Positions 14,557 through 26,250 are shown, numbered from the stretch's first letter. The stretch is DNA of 64,000 nucleotides from Callorhinus ursinus (GCF_003265705.1 NW_020312775.1:9749529-9813528); one strand, 5' to 3'. The notes: a model not told the origin generated them from the sequence alone. Made by a program: numbers and translations.

Positions 14557-14764
14557 TTGGGGTGCCTGGGTGGCTCAGATGGTTAAGCGTCTGCCTTCAG
14601 CTCAGGTCATGATCCCAGCGTCCTGGGATCGAGCCCCACATTGGGCTCCTGGCTCAGCAAGGAGCCTGCTTCTCCCTCTCCCTCTGCCTCTCTCCCTGCT
14701 CATGCTCTCTCTCTCTCTGTATCTCTGTGTCTCAGATGAATAAATAAAATCTTTAAAAATAAAT
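14557..14764 (+). mobile_element. CAN-SINE, plus strand
   Basis: A full-length copy runs from tggggtgcctgggtggctca to a tail of aaatctttaaaaataaat. The target-site duplication aaataaaggtacttaat is at about 14541-14556 and 14765-14781, where it merges with the A-rich tail. The CT stretch contains several extra CT repeats. Confidence 0.94.
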
Positions 14765-14791
14765 AAATAAAGGTACTTAATGGAACAGCAG

Positions 14792-14824
14792 AATGTATAT
14801 GTATATATATATATATATATATAT
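14792..14824. repeat. (TA)n microsatellite
   Basis: An alternating TA run of about 24 bases preceded by atgtatatg. It lies a few bases downstream of the SINE's target-site duplication. Confidence 0.85.
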
Positions 14825-15840
14825 TGATTTGAACTATCTACTCTCCTTTTCAATCCCCTTGTGAACAGTGTACATACTTTCATAAGCCAGCAAGCCAGTT
14901 TTAGAGTAATCTCCATTAATGGAATACAAATAATATAATTGGCTTTTATTTACTGAGTCTCAACAAGACTGAGTATGGACTAGAAATAAAAATTGGCCTT
15001 GATATTTCTATCATAGGTAATTCACTGGGGCCCAGTTATTTGGGTAGATTAAAATTTTTGTTCTCCTTTTGGGTTCCCACCATAGAGAATATATTAATGA
15101 AAATCTCTAGCCCCTGTGTTCACCATGCATAGTACTCCACTCCTATTTCAAGATATAAGAGTGCCAAAACTAAATGAAGCTATACAATTCTACAGACAGT
15201 GGATAGCTTCATAGGAAATAATGCATTATTTTTCTGCCACTAATATGTATGTACATACACACACACACACACATGCGCACGCACACACACACACACACAC
15301 ACAGAAAAGAGAGACACACAGACACAGAAGAATGCCTGTGGACCCAAGGGTAAGATAGAGGTACACAGACACATATGTGTGTGTTTGCATGAATGTGTGT
15401 ATAATTGTGTTTTCTGGATAGGAACAAAAAAAGGCACTCTGATATTTGATGGTGGGATGTAATTTTAATGTGTCTTATAAGAGCTTGTTTACCCTTGTTA
15501 TACTCTCCAACAAATAGCCACTGATTTTTAAATCCCAGAACCAAACCAAGAGCACTCCAATTGTGATACCTAAAAAAAAAAAATACTTGAAGAGGAAATC
15601 ATAAATAACTACAAATATACAAATAAAGTAAGCCCACATACATGATAAATTGATTGTGGTAGCTATTGAGAAAAATATTTCAATACTGAAATCTATTATA
15701 TGATGAAGTAAATTGTTATTTTCACTAACTCAGGTGTTAGAATGACAAAAGGATGTTTTCATGAAAAATATGTAAACAACCCAAGGAATTTAATAACATA
15801 ATAAATTTAAACATAATTTATAACACAGGTATCAACTATA
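14825..15840. other. Unique sequence with a (CA)n tract, no gene seen
   Basis: Single-copy-looking, moderately AT-rich DNA. The only clear feature is the compound CA microsatellite listed separately. Open frames across the CA tract are low-complexity artefacts. Confidence 0.45.
15251..15330. repeat. Compound (CA)n microsatellite
   Basis: Two uninterrupted CA runs are separated by tgcgcacg, then fade into gagacacacagacacag. Alternating purine/pyrimidine of this length favours Z-DNA and slippage, so length is probably polymorphic. Confidence 0.9.
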
Positions 15841-16361
15841 AACACAACACTATATTTTTTCAAATTTTTATTTAAATTCTGGTTAGTTAACATATAGTGT
15901 AATAATTGGTTTCAGGAGTAGAATTTAGTGATTCATCACTTACATATAACACCCAGTGCTTAACACAACAGGTGCCCTCCTCAATACAATCATCCATTTA
16001 ATCCATCCCCTGTCCACCTCCTCTCAAGTAATCCTCAGTTTTGCTCTGTAGTTAAGAGCCTCCTATAGTTTGCTTCCCTCTTTTTTTCCCCTTCCCCTAT
16101 GTTCATCTTTTTTGTTTCTTAAATTCCACATATAAATGAAATCATATTGTATTTGTCTTTGTCTGACTTATGTCACTTAGCAAAATACACTTCAGCTCCA
16201 TCCACGCTGTTGCAAATGACAGGATTTCATTATTTTTGATGTCTGAATAATATATCACTTCTTTATCCATTCATCAGTAGATAGACATTTGGGTTCTTTC
16301 TATATTTTGGCTATTGTTCATAATGTTGCTATAAACATTGTGATGCATGTCTCCTTTTGAA

Positions 16362-16691
16362 TCAGTATTTTTTTTTATTCTTTGGGTATTTTTGTATCAG
16401 TATTTTTATATTCTCTTGTAGTCTTTGGGCACCTAGTAGTGCAATTGCTGGATCATAGGGTAATTTTATTTTTAACTTTTTGAGGAACCTCCATACTGTT
16501 TTCCAGAGTGACTGCACCAGTTTGTATTCCCACCAACAGTGTAAGAGGGTTCCCCTTTCTTCACATCCTCGCCACAATCTGTTGTTTCCTGTAGTGTCAA
16601 TTTGAGCCACTTTGACAGGTGTGAGGTGGTATCTTAATGTGGTTTTGATTTGTATTTCTCTGATGATGAATGATGTTGCACATATTTTCAT
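16362..16691 (-). pseudogene. L1 ORF2p C-terminal fragment
   Basis: A 109-codon frame of the ORF2p C-terminus: [17 protein letters not shown], then the cysteine/tryptophan stretch [16 protein letters not shown], then [15 protein letters not shown]. Only the 3' portion of ORF2 was copied into this insertion, so no catalytic domain is present. Confidence 0.85.
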
Positions 16692-16736
16692 GAGTCTGTT
16701 GGCCTTTTGGATGTCTTATTTGGAAAAAACAATGTT

Positions 16737-16936
16737 CAGGGCACTTGGGTGGCTCAGTTGGTTAAGCGTTTGCCTTTGGCTCAGGTCATGATCCCAGAGT
16801 GCTGGGATCTAGTCCTGCTTCAGGCTCCCAGCTCAGTGGGAGTCTGCTTCTCCCTCAGTGGGGAGTCTGCTTCTCCCTCTTCCCCTCTCCCTTGCTCGTG
16901 CACTCTCTCTCTCTCTCTCAAAAATAACATCTTAAA
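16737..16936 (+). mobile_element. CAN-SINE with internal tandem duplication, plus strand
   Basis: The head is cagggcacttgggtggctca and the tail ends at cttaaaaaaa. The body carries a 22/23-base tandem duplication: cagtgggagtctgcttctcc at 16834 is repeated with one extra G at 16856-16878. Flanking host L1 sequence (ggaaaaaacaatgttca and aaaaaatgtccattca) suggests an imperfect target-site duplication. Confidence 0.92.
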
Positions 16937-17113
16937 AAAATGTCCATTCAAGTCTTCTGCTCATTTCTTAACTGGACTATTTGGTTTTGGGGTGTTAAGT
17001 TTAATAAATTCTTTATAGATTTTGGATACTAGCCCTTTATTAGATATGTCCTTTGCAAATACCTTTTCCCTTTCCATAGGTTGCCTTCTCATTTTAACAC
17101 TACACTATATTTT

Positions 17114-17491
17114 AAAGAAGAATGCAATAGATAGTTTTGTTGGTAACATTGTAGCCTATTCTGTCCATGACTAGGACATCCTTCTTAAGGTTATGTGGAT
17201 ATACATATAAGATAATATAGTCAAGAGATGTGGATTTTTTAGACACAGTTCAAAAAGTAGCAAAGCTGTGACAGAACTCATATTCTATTAGAGTTCTATT
17301 AAGCAACAAGCTTCCTAAGCAACAATTTCCCTTCAGAGAACTTGACCTGTAATTTAAGCAATCTACCACATATTGTTAGTCTCAAGGTTTAAATTGTAAA
17401 CTGGGTTATTTATCTGAAATTTAAAAATCTGTTAAAATATATCAGGTGAAAAAGTAAAAAAAAGAGAGTTTATGTAAATAAGCTTTATTTT
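17114..17491. other. Unique sequence, no feature seen
   Basis: About 380 bases of unassigned DNA between two L1 fragments. I see no open frame of note and no repeat I can name. Confidence 0.4.
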
Positions 17492-17590
17492 TTTATTTAA
17501 ATTCAATTAGTCAACATCATTAGTTACAGATGTAGTGTTCAATGATTCATCAGTTGCATATAACACCCAGTGCTCATCACATCACATGCC
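17492..17590 (-). mobile_element. LINE-1 3'-terminal fragment, minus strand
   Basis: Only the last ~100 bases of the L1 3'UTR are present: tatttaaattcaattagtca, then atgattcatcagttgcatat and aacacccagtgctcatcac. This is an extremely 5'-truncated insertion. Confidence 0.85.
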
Positions 17591-17919
17591 TTTAAATTGA
17601 CATCTCACTTTAAGACAAATCTTTTTTGAAAAAGGCTTAAAATACAAGAGATAGCTATGATTTTCTTGATCAACTCCTCTATTACAAAAAAGTCTGTTCT
17701 TTTCAGTTATAAAAGCCACATATACTCATTATAGAAAATATGTAAAATATTATAAGAAGAAAAAAAATCATTCATTATCCCATCACTCATATAGGAAAAG
17801 CTTCCAAAAGAATTTTTAATATTTTTCCCAAGTATATCTATTAAAACTATATAGAACTTAGGAGGATAGTGTTGTACAGTATGTATAAGCATTTAATTTT
17901 AAATAAAGGAAACTACACT
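17591..17919. other. Unassigned sequence, possible ancient repeat
   Basis: The stretch around 17690-17800 (ctcattatagaaaatatgt, then cattatcccatcactcat) has the feel of a very old mammalian interspersed repeat. I cannot name a family with confidence. No coding sequence is apparent. Confidence 0.3.
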
Positions 17920-18088
17920 TGGAATTCTAGTTCTGGTATTTACTAGATGAACGAATTTGAGCAATTTATCTAAGACATTTCTCCCATCTACAAAATCAAG
18001 AAAGTTCAGCTATGAAAATAAGTAAGGCAATGCATGTAATGCATTTATCAAAATATCAAGTACGTAGCAAATGCTCAAGTAATGTTAT
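17920..18088 (+). mobile_element. MIR (mammalian-wide interspersed repeat), plus strand
   Basis: The order of MIR landmarks is preserved in diverged form: ggtatttactagatgaacga, then tttgagcaatttatctaag, then ctcccatctacaaaatc, then taaggcaatgcatgtaatgc, then gtagcaaatgctcaagtaat. This ancient tRNA-derived SINE predates placental radiation, so high divergence is expected. It implies the surrounding DNA (17600-18300) is old, non-L1 sequence. Confidence 0.75.
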
Positions 18089-18299
18089 ATATCATTATAT
18101 TAAAATGATTTAATTATGACAATGCTCTTTCTAAATAAAATATGTTTTGTTGCTTAAAAATGTATTTGGGGAATTCTTCTACTGGTATTGCTCAATAGTC
18201 CTCTGATTAATCCTGATTAATCTTTTTGTAGGAAAAGAACTATAAAATTTATAAAAATTTTTTTAAATTCTAAATGAAAGATCTAAAAAATAAACACAA

Positions 18300-19680
18300 G
18301 CAGACAAATCATTAAGAGCCATTGACACATGGGAGAAGAAAGTGGCATGTGATGAGATTACCATTTTTATGGCCCTCAGCTTAATGGCAAGTACATAGGG
18401 CACTTAGAATTCCAAGGGAAAGCCCATAGTCTTTTTAGCCTAAGAACAAGGGGACTGAATTTGAAGCAAGCGCTGCCATGGGATATTGAGAGAGTATTCT
18501 AGAGTATAGAGGACCAAAGAGAGTGATTCTGAAATTGAATATATAATTCTGCTAAAATCTCTGACCAGACACTAAAAAATGTATTCTCAAGGCAAGCTCA
18601 AAGCAGTGAACCAAAAAGTAAAAGAACTGAACTAAATTTGAGATGACACCCAAAAGACAAAGTTTGCAGTTTGAGTCCAGTCAAGCTAAGTGCTTGCTCA
18701 AATAAGAATATTAGTACTTTAAAAAAAAAAAGAATATCAGTACTTTTGGGAGAATATAACAGAATGCAGGCTCACCAAATCCTAACAGTCTCAACGTCCA
18801 GGAATAATCCAGAATTGCTTATCAAACAGAAAACCAGGAAATTGTTACCCGGTCTCAATAGTAAAAATAGTCCACCAAAAAAATTAAAGATGGCCCATAA
18901 TTTACAATTAGCAGACAAGTATATTACAGTAGCTATTTTATTAATGCTAAATGAAGTTAAAGTGAAAGTGCTAAGAGTAAATAAGACATAGGAATTCTCA
19001 GCAGAAAATAAATGAAACCATAAAAAGAACCAAATAGAAATTGAATTACCATATGATCCAATAATACCACAACTGGGCATTTACCTAAAGAAAATGAAAA
19101 CGTAAATTCAAAAAGATACATGCACCCCTATGTTTATTGCATCATTATTTGTAATAGTGAAAATATAGAAACAAACCAAGTGTGCATCCATAGATTAATG
19201 AATAAAGAAGTGATATATAGATATATATCTATATATCACTTCCATATATATACTTTACAATAAATTAATATATATATTATATATGACATATATATATGCA
19301 TAAAAGGATGGAATCTTGCCATTTGCAACAACATGGATGGACCACGAGGGCATAATTCTAAGTGAAATAAGTCAGTCATAGAAAGAAAAATACCATACGA
19401 TTTCATTCATTTGTGTAATTTAAGAAACAAAACAAAACAAACAAAGAGAAAAGAGACAAACAACAACAAAAATGCCCAGACTATTAAATACAGAGAACAA
19501 ACTTGCCAGAGGGGAGGTGGTGGGGGATGGGTGAAAAATAGATAAAGGGAATTAACAGTGCATTCATCTTGATGTGCACTGAGAAATATACACAATTGTT
19601 GAATCATTATATTGTACACCTGAAACTAATATAACACTGTATGTTAATTATACTTAATTTTAAAATAATAATAAAATAAA
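18300..19680 (+). mobile_element. Ancient L1 (L1M-type) with large internal deletion, plus strand
   Basis: The left part (about 18540-19040) resembles the 5' region and ORF1 start of old L1M/HAL1-type elements: tgcaggctcaccaaatccta, then caacgtccaggaataatcc, then aaccataaaaagaaccaaat. It then jumps near 19042 to the end of ORF2 and the 3'UTR (gaattaccatatgatccaat, acaactgggcatttacctaa, gtacacctgaaactaatata) and ends in an A-rich tail at 19680. Roughly 5 kb of coding sequence is missing. The 5' limit (18300-18540) is uncertain. A TA-rich palindrome sits at 19207-19242. Confidence 0.65.
19207..19242. repeat. 36-bp perfect palindrome
   Basis: The half-site gaagtgatatatagatat is followed immediately by its exact reverse complement atatctatatatcacttc with no spacer. 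It lies inside the 3' part of the ancient L1 at 18300-19680. It probably arose by expansion of a TATA-rich segment and could extrude as a cruciform. Confidence 0.95.
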
Positions 19681-20607
19681 AAATGGGCCAGATCTTTTGG
19701 GAAGCATAAACCTCTTCCTGAATATGGTAGATTTGGATGACATTTGTCTTTTTAGGTCACTTGGATACCATTTATTTATTAACTTTTTTTTTTAGCATTA
19801 GTTTTAGCATTAGTTTCATGAGTAGAATTCAGTGATTCATCATATAACATATATATGTTATATACATATAACACCCAGTACTCATCCAACAAGTACCTTC
19901 TTCAATGACCATCACCCATTTAGTCCATCCCCCCAGCAACTTCCCTTCCAGCAATCCTCAGTTTGTTCTCTTAACTATAGAGTCTTTATGGTTTGCCTCC
20001 GTCTGTTTTTATCTTATTTTTCCTTCCGTTCTACTACATTCATCTGTTTTGTTTCTTACATTCCACATATGAGTAAAATAATGTTTGTCTTTCTCTGACT
20101 TATTTCACTTAGAATAAAACATTTTAGTTCCATCCACATTGTTGCAAATGGCAAGATTTCATTTTCTGTTGGTGATATTCCATTGTGTTTGTGTATATTA
20201 ATATGATATTCCATTATATATATAAGACCTTTTTTTTATCCATTCATCAACTGATGGATATTTGGGATCTTTCCATAATTTGGCTACTATTGATAGTGCT
20301 GCTATTAACATTGGGATGCATGTGCCCCTTCAGATCAGCAGTTTCGTATACTTTGGGTAAATACCTACTAGTGCAATTGCTGGGACATAGGGCAGCTTTA
20401 ATTTTAACTTTTTAAGGAATCTCCATGCTGTCTTCCAGAGTGGCTGTACCAGTTTGCATTCTTACCAACAGTGCAAAAGTGTTCCCCTTTATCCACATAC
20501 TTGTCAAATTCTGTTGTTTTCTGAGTTGTTAATTTTAGCCATTCTCACAGGTGTGAGGTGGTATCTCATCATGGTTTTGATTTGTATTTCCCTGATGTTG
20601 ACTTATG

Positions 20608-21057
20608 TTAAGCATCTTTCATGTGTCTGTTAGCCATCTGAATGTCTTCTTTGGGAAAATGTCTATTCATGCCTTCTGCCCATTTCTTAACTGTATTATT
20701 TGCTTTTTGGCTGTTGAATTTGATAAGTTCTTTATAGATATTGGATACTAATCCTTTATCAGATATGTAATTTGCAAATATCTCCTCCGATTTCATAGGC
20801 TGCCTTTTACTTTTGTTGATTGTTTCCTTCACTGTGCAGAAACTTTTTATCTTGATGAGGTCCCAATAGTTCAATTTGGCTTTTGTTTCCCTTGCCTCTG
20901 GGAATAGGTCTAGTAAGAAATTGCAGCAGCAGAGGTCCAAGAGGTTTCTGCTTATTTCCCCCTCTAAGATCCTGATGGTTTCCTGTTTTACATTTAGGTC
21001 TTTCACCCATTTTGAATTTATTTTTGTGTATGGTGTAGGAAAATGGTCCAGTTTCAT
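20608..21057 (-). pseudogene. L1 ORF2p C-terminal-half fragment
   Basis: A 149-codon frame from the region after the reverse transcriptase: [20 protein letters not shown], then [20 protein letters not shown], then [20 protein letters not shown]. This is one of the longer uninterrupted stretches of the element. It is still only a fragment, because the preceding ORF2 sequence is in another frame. Confidence 0.85.
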
Positions 21058-21566
21058 TCTTCATGTCAGTGTCCAGTTTTCCAAGCACCATTTGTTGAAC
21101 AGACTGTCTTTCTTCCATTGGATATTCTTTCCTACTTTATCGAAGATTGGTTGACCACATACTTGTGGATCCACTTCTGGGTTCTGTATTCTGTTCCATT
21201 GATCTATGTGTCTGTTTTAATGCCAGTACCATACTGTCTTACTGTTTTTGGCTTGGCAATACAGCTTGAAATCTGTAATTGTAATTCCTCCCACTTTGCG
21301 TTTCTCTTTCAACATTTCCTTGGCTATTCAGGGTCTTTTCTGGGTCCATAGAAATTTTAGAATTGTTTGTTCTAGTTCTGTGAAAAATGCTGGTGTTATT
21401 TTGATCCAGATTGCTTTAAATGTGTAGATTGCTTTGGGTAGTATAGAAATTTTAACAATTTTTGTTCTTCCAATCCTTGAGCATGGAATGTTTTTCCATT
21501 TCTTTGTGTCTTCTTCAATTTCTCTCATAAGTCTTCTATAGTCTTTGAAGTAAAGATCCTTTACTT

Positions 21567-21770
21567 TGGGGTGCCTCAGTGGCTCAGTCAGTTAACCATC
21601 TGCCTTCACCTCATGTCATGATCTCAGGGTCCTGGGCTTAGTCCTGCATCAGGCTCCATGCTCAGTGAGGAGTCTGTTTTTCTCTCTCTCCCTCTGCCTC
21701 TCTCCCCCACTTTTGCTTCTCTCTCTCTCTCTCTGTCTGTCTCAAATAAATAAATAAAGTCTTAAAAAAA
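21567..21770 (+). mobile_element. CAN-SINE, plus strand
   Basis: The head ggggtgcctcagtggctcag is diverged by one substitution from the usual form, the CT-rich centre is intact, and the tail ends taaataaagtcttaaaaaa. Host sequence on the two sides (aagatcctttac and agaccctttac) gives a probable imperfect target-site duplication. Confidence 0.93.
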
Positions 21771-22108
21771 AGACCCTTTACCTCTTTGGTCAGGTTTATT
21801 CCTAGGTATCTTGTGATTATAGGTGCAAATGCAAATGAGATCAATTCCTTGCTTTCTCTTTCTGCTGCTTCATTATGGGTATATAGAAACGTAACAGACT
21901 TCTGTGTCTTGATTTTATATCCTGTGGCTTTGCTGAATTTATGAATCAGTTGTAGCAATTTTTGATGAAGTCTTTTAGGTTCCACATAGGGTATCATGTT
22001 GTCTGCAAAGATGAAAAGTTTGACTTCTTCCTTGCCAATTTGGATGCCTTTTATTTCTTTTTGTTGTCTGATTGCTGAGACTAGGACTTTCAGTAATATG
22101 TTGAACAA
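21662..22108 (-). pseudogene. L1 reverse-transcriptase fragment reading into a SINE
   Basis: The first ~110 codons are L1 ORF2p: [23 protein letters not shown] start, then the active-site region KLFIFADNMIPYVE, then GYKIKTQKSVTFLYT and [13 protein letters not shown]. The catalytic FADD motif is FADN, so the second aspartate is lost. The last ~35 residues (LFIYLRQTEREREKQKWGRE) are translation of the inserted SINE in reverse. The open frame is accidental. Confidence 0.82.
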
Positions 22109-23654
22109 CAGTGGTGAGAATGGATATCCCTCTCATGTTCCTGACCTTAGGGGAAAAGTACTCAGTTTTTCCCCATTGAGGATGATTTTAGCTGTGGGTC
22201 TTTTGTATATGGCCTTTATGATGTTGAGGTATTTTCCTTCTGTCCCTATTTTGTTGTGAGTTTTTTTCAAGAAAGGATGCTCTATTTTATCAAATGCTTT
22301 TTTTTGCATCTATTGAGAGGATCATATGGTTCTTGTCCTATCTTCTATTAATGTGATTTATCATGTTGATTTTTTGTGGATATTGAACCACCCCTGAAGC
22401 CCAGGAACAAATTACACTTGATCATGGTGAATAATTCTTTTAATGTACTGTTAGATTTGATGTGGTAATATCTTTTTGAGAATTTTTGTGTCCATGTTCT
22501 TTAGGGATATTGGTCTGTGATTCTCCTTTTTAGTGGGGTCTTTGGTTTTAAAATCAAGTTAATGCTGGCCTCATAGAATGAGTGTGGAAGTTTCCCTTCT
22601 ATTTCTATTTTTTGGAGCAACTTTATAAGAATCGGTATTGATTTTTCTTTAAGTGTTTAGTAAAATTAGCCTGCATAGCCATTCAGCCCTGGATTCTTGT
22701 TTGTTGGGAGATTTTTTTTGGGGGGGGGAGATTTTTGATTACTGATTAAATTTCTTTCCTGGTTATTGGTCTCTTCTGATTTTCTATTCCTTCTCGTTTC
22801 AGTTTTGTAGTTTATATGTTTCTGAGAATATATCCTTTACTTTCAAATGGCCCAATTTGTTGGCATACAATTGTTCATAATATTATCTTAAAATTGTTTG
22901 TATTGCTTCAGTGTTGGTTGTGATCACTCGTTTTTCGTTCATGATTTCATTTATTTGGGTCTTTTTTCTTTTTGATAGGTCTGGCTATGGGTTTATCAAT
23001 TTTGTCAATTCTTTCCAAGAACCAGCTCCTAGTTATCTGTTCTACTGTTTTATTATTATTATTATTTCTATATGATTGATTTCTGCACTGATCTTAATTA
23101 TTTCTCTTCTTCTATTTGTTTTATGCTTTATTTTCTGTTCTTTTCCCAACTCTTTTAGGTGAAATGTTATGTTGTGAGTTTGAGACTGCTTGCTTCTTCA
23201 AGAAGGGCTGTATCTTTATATATTTCCCTCTTATGACTGCCTTTGCTGCATCCCCAAGGTTTTGAATTATCCTATTTTCATTTTAATTCTTTATTTTTCC
23301 TTTAATTTCCTGCTTAACCCATTCATTATTTAGTAAGGTATTGTGTTCTTTCTCATTTTTTTTCTTGTAGTTGACTTCATGTTTCATAGTATTGTGTTTA
23401 AAAAGTATGCATGGCATGTTCTCAAACTTTTTATACTTTTTGAGCCCTGATTTGTGACCCAGTGTGTGATTCATTCTGGACAATGTTACATGTGCTCTTG
23501 TAAAGAATGTGTATTCTGTTACTTTACAATGAAATGTTCTGAATATATCTGTTAAATCCATCTGATCCAGTGTGTCATTCAAAACCATTCTTTCATTGTT
23601 GATCTTCTGCTTAGATTATCTATCCATTGCTCTCCTGTTATTACTGTATTATTA

Positions 23655-23900
23655 TCAATGAGTTTCTTTAATTTCACTATTATTTGATCTATATGTTTGG
23701 CTGCTCCAATGTTGGAGGCACAAACATTTACAATTTAGATCTTGTTGGATAGACCCCTTTATTATGATAGAGTGCCATTCTTTATCTCTTCTTACAGTCT
23801 TCGATTTAAGTTCTAGTTTGTCTGATATAAGTATGAATACTCCAGCTTTCTTTTGATAGCCATTAGCATGATAGATGATTTTCCACCCCTTCACTTTCAA
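23655..23900 (-). pseudogene. L1 ORF2p endonuclease fragment
   Basis: The frame carries VKGWKIIYHANGYQKKAGVF, then ILISDKLELKSKTVRRDKE and HSIIIKGSIQQ. These belong to the central endonuclease domain of L1 ORF2p. A frameshift follows, where the APNMG block would lie. It is inactive. Confidence 0.8.
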
Positions 23901-24389
23901 TCTGGAGGTGTCTTAAGGTCTAAAATGAGTCTCTTGTAAGAAGCATACTGATGGGTCTAGTTTTTTTATCCATTCTGATATCCTATGTCTTTTGATTGGT
24001 GCATTTAGTTCATTTACCTTCATAGTAATAATTGATAGCTATGAATTTAGTGTCACTGTATTACCTGTAATGTCACTGTTCCTTTCTGGTGTTTGTTGCA
24101 TTTGGTCTCTCTTTCCCACTCAAAGGGTCCCCTTTCAAATTTCTTGTAGAGCTGGTTTAGTATTCACAAACTCCTTTAGTCTTTGCTCGTCTTGGAAACT
24201 CTTATTTATTAACTGTTAATTAGCATTATGAGTCGATAAGAAGTTGTCTATTATGCCATTTAACAATAATTGTATGTAGATTAAAATGATGGTAATGCTG
24301 ATTGACAGCTCTAATGAATTAGAAAAATGGTATCTGGAGCAAAAATATCACTCAATAGATTTGACAATTGTATGGAGATGAAGATAAAA

Positions 24390-25140
24390 TAGATTAACAG
24401 AAATTATCATATTTGAAGAAGTTATAGAGAAAGATTGTTTAAAAGAGCCTTAGGGATTTGTGGGAAAATATATAAAAATACAGCACTTCTGTAATTGTCA
24501 TCTCCGAAAAAGTCAAGAGAGAATAAGGAGAAATGCGTCTTTAAAAGTAAATAGATAAACATTAAAAAATGCCTAGAAACATCAAGGCACCTGGGTGGCT
24601 CAGTCATTTGAGTGTCCAATCTTGATTTCAGCTCAGGCGATGATCTCAGGGTCATGGGATTAAGCCCCACATTGGGCTTCACACTCAGAACAGAATTTGC
24701 TTGTCCCTCTACCTCTGCTTCTCTACCCACTTGTGTGCTCTCTCTATAATAAATAAATAAATATATATATATATAAATACTTTAAAACATATAAAAACAT
24801 AAATTTATATATTAAAAATTCTTTGTGAACCCCAATCAGGATATACAGAGAAATGATTCCTTTCACAACATAATCAAAATCCTGGAAATAAAAGATGAGG
24901 AGAAAAATTTGAAAGCATAGGTAAAAAATCCACAAATAATATATTCCATATAGTGAATCAGTCATTTGAAAAATTACTGACTGATCTGAAACAATGAAGA
25001 CCAGAAGACAGGAAAAATATATTTATAGTGTTAAAGAGAAAACCATTTAATCCCAGCATATGAGGCCCAGCAAAAAAATATTCTTAAAGAATTAAGACAT
25101 TTTCAAATTAATCAAAATCAAGACTGCAAACCAAAAACTA
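24390..25140 (+). mobile_element. Ancient L1/HAL1-like ORF1 remnant, plus strand, with nested SINE
   Basis: The sequence recalls the RRM and C-terminal domain region of old L1 or HAL1 ORF1: gggatttgtgggaaaatata, then accccaatcaggatatacag, then catcctgg-type and gaccagaagacaggaaaaat segments, then gcccagcaaaaaaatattct. It is full of stops. A SINE at 24584-24780 splits it. Family assignment is by resemblance only. Confidence 0.5.
24584..24780 (+). mobile_element. CAN-SINE, diverged, plus strand
   Basis: The head reads aaggcacctgggtggctcag. The body (cattgggcttcacactcaga) is more diverged than other copies in the window, so this is an older insertion. The tail is an AAT repeat followed by a TA run at 24762-24774. 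Confidence 0.88.
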
Positions 25141-25164
25141 AAAAGTGTATGTTTTTGATTGAGG

Positions 25165-26250
25165 TTGGAAAATGGTGACAGAGTAGGAGGACACTAGGCC
25201 CACTTTATCTCACAAACAACTAGATAACTATCAGGTCATCCTATGTACCCCAGAAATTGACCTAAAGCCTGGCAGAAAAAACTCCACAACTAAAGGTAGG
25301 AAAGAAACTACATCCAAAAAGGTAGGAAGTGTAGAGATGCAGTTTGGGATGGAAATGAATCAGGGTCCCCGTGTGGGGAGGAGACTGGTCTCAGAGAAAG
25401 GGCAGGAGACAGACTAACACAGAGGGGAGCATATGGGGAAAATGAGTGCCCATAGTAATTGGCCTGGAAAGTTATAGGGGCTGATTTTATGAGTTTTTGC
25501 AACCAGCAGGGCTTAAAATTTAGAGTTTTAAGGTCAGTGGGCTTTGCTGAGATAGAGCCTGGAAAGCATTTGGGCTGCTCTAGAAGAGAAGGCAGGGCAA
25601 ACATCCTGTGGACATACAGCATGGAAACAGTGATCTGAAGAGTGCCTGGGGTATACGGTGGGGAGGTTATTTCCTCAACTCAGACGATGTCTCAGAGAAG
25701 CAGTGCTCATGGAGAGACCCTTCTGAGAACCAAAGAACTGAAAGTTGTCATTCCGTTCCTCCACTCCTCAGCATAAGCACATGGCCCACCTACAGAAACC
25801 AACATAATGCTGATACTACCTTATTTGCTTACACCAAGCTCTGCTCCCTCAACGCTCTGGTAGAAACACCCTTCCTAAGTCACTTTTGCTTCAGTACCAG
25901 TGTGGGGGGTACTCTCCTCCAGAATACTAGCCCAAAGCCCTGCACACACTACATCTCTAGACTCAAGTTCTGTAAAGCCTCAATTCCAGCAGCAGTGGTG
26001 AGACATCTCATTTCATATGCAGAGGAGAGCACCCCTACTCAGAAGGTGTCACATTCAGGATAGGGACCAAGCATCGCCCACAACAGGAAAATAGATCCTC
26101 TGCAGAGAACTATCGTGGAGGATAAAGCAGCCAGGACACAACAGCAGAAAGCCCTCAGAACACATTGGACTCACTTCTGGACATTCCAGGCCCTAGGGGA
26201 CAGGGGACACTACATGCAGAACACTACAGGACCTCTGCATCATTAGACCA
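25165..26250 (+). promoter_or_regulatory. L1 5'UTR (internal promoter remnant)
   Basis: GC-richer than its surroundings and starting with the conserved L1 5' terminus. L1 5'UTRs carry an internal RNA polymerase II promoter. Whether any activity remains cannot be read from the sequence, and the age of the element argues against it. Confidence 0.6.

Larger units (their letters stand above)
15859..17095 (-). mobile_element. LINE-1, 5'-truncated, minus strand, with nested SINE
   Basis: Reversed L1 runs from the poly(A)/3'UTR (tttatttaaattctggttag at about 15870) to ORF2 near 17095. It is flanked by an 18-bp target-site duplication with one mismatch: aacacaacactatatttt at 15841-15858 and aacactacactatatttt at 17096-17113. 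The ORF2 C-terminal frame at 16362-16691 minus shows [16 protein letters not shown] and [16 protein letters not shown] interrupts it at 16737-16936. The element is about 1 kb without the SINE. Confidence 0.93.
19785..24201 (-). mobile_element. LINE-1, 5'-truncated, minus strand, 13-bp TSD, with nested SINE
   Basis: Reversed L1 runs from poly(T) and 3'UTR at 19785 through ORF2 and into the upstream region, where it stops at 24201. A perfect 13-bp target-site duplication, ttatttattaact, lies at 19772-19784 and 24202-24214. ORF2 fragments are at 20608-21057 (C-terminal), 21328-21528, 21662-22108 (reverse transcriptase), 23283-23588 and 23655-23900 (endonuclease). A SINE sits at 21567-21770. Length without the SINE is about 4.2 kb. 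Confidence 0.95.

Noticed and set aside
15209..15544. Frames rich in Cys/Val across the CA repeat
   Set aside because: Translation of a (CA)n microsatellite (VCVCV pattern); not coding.
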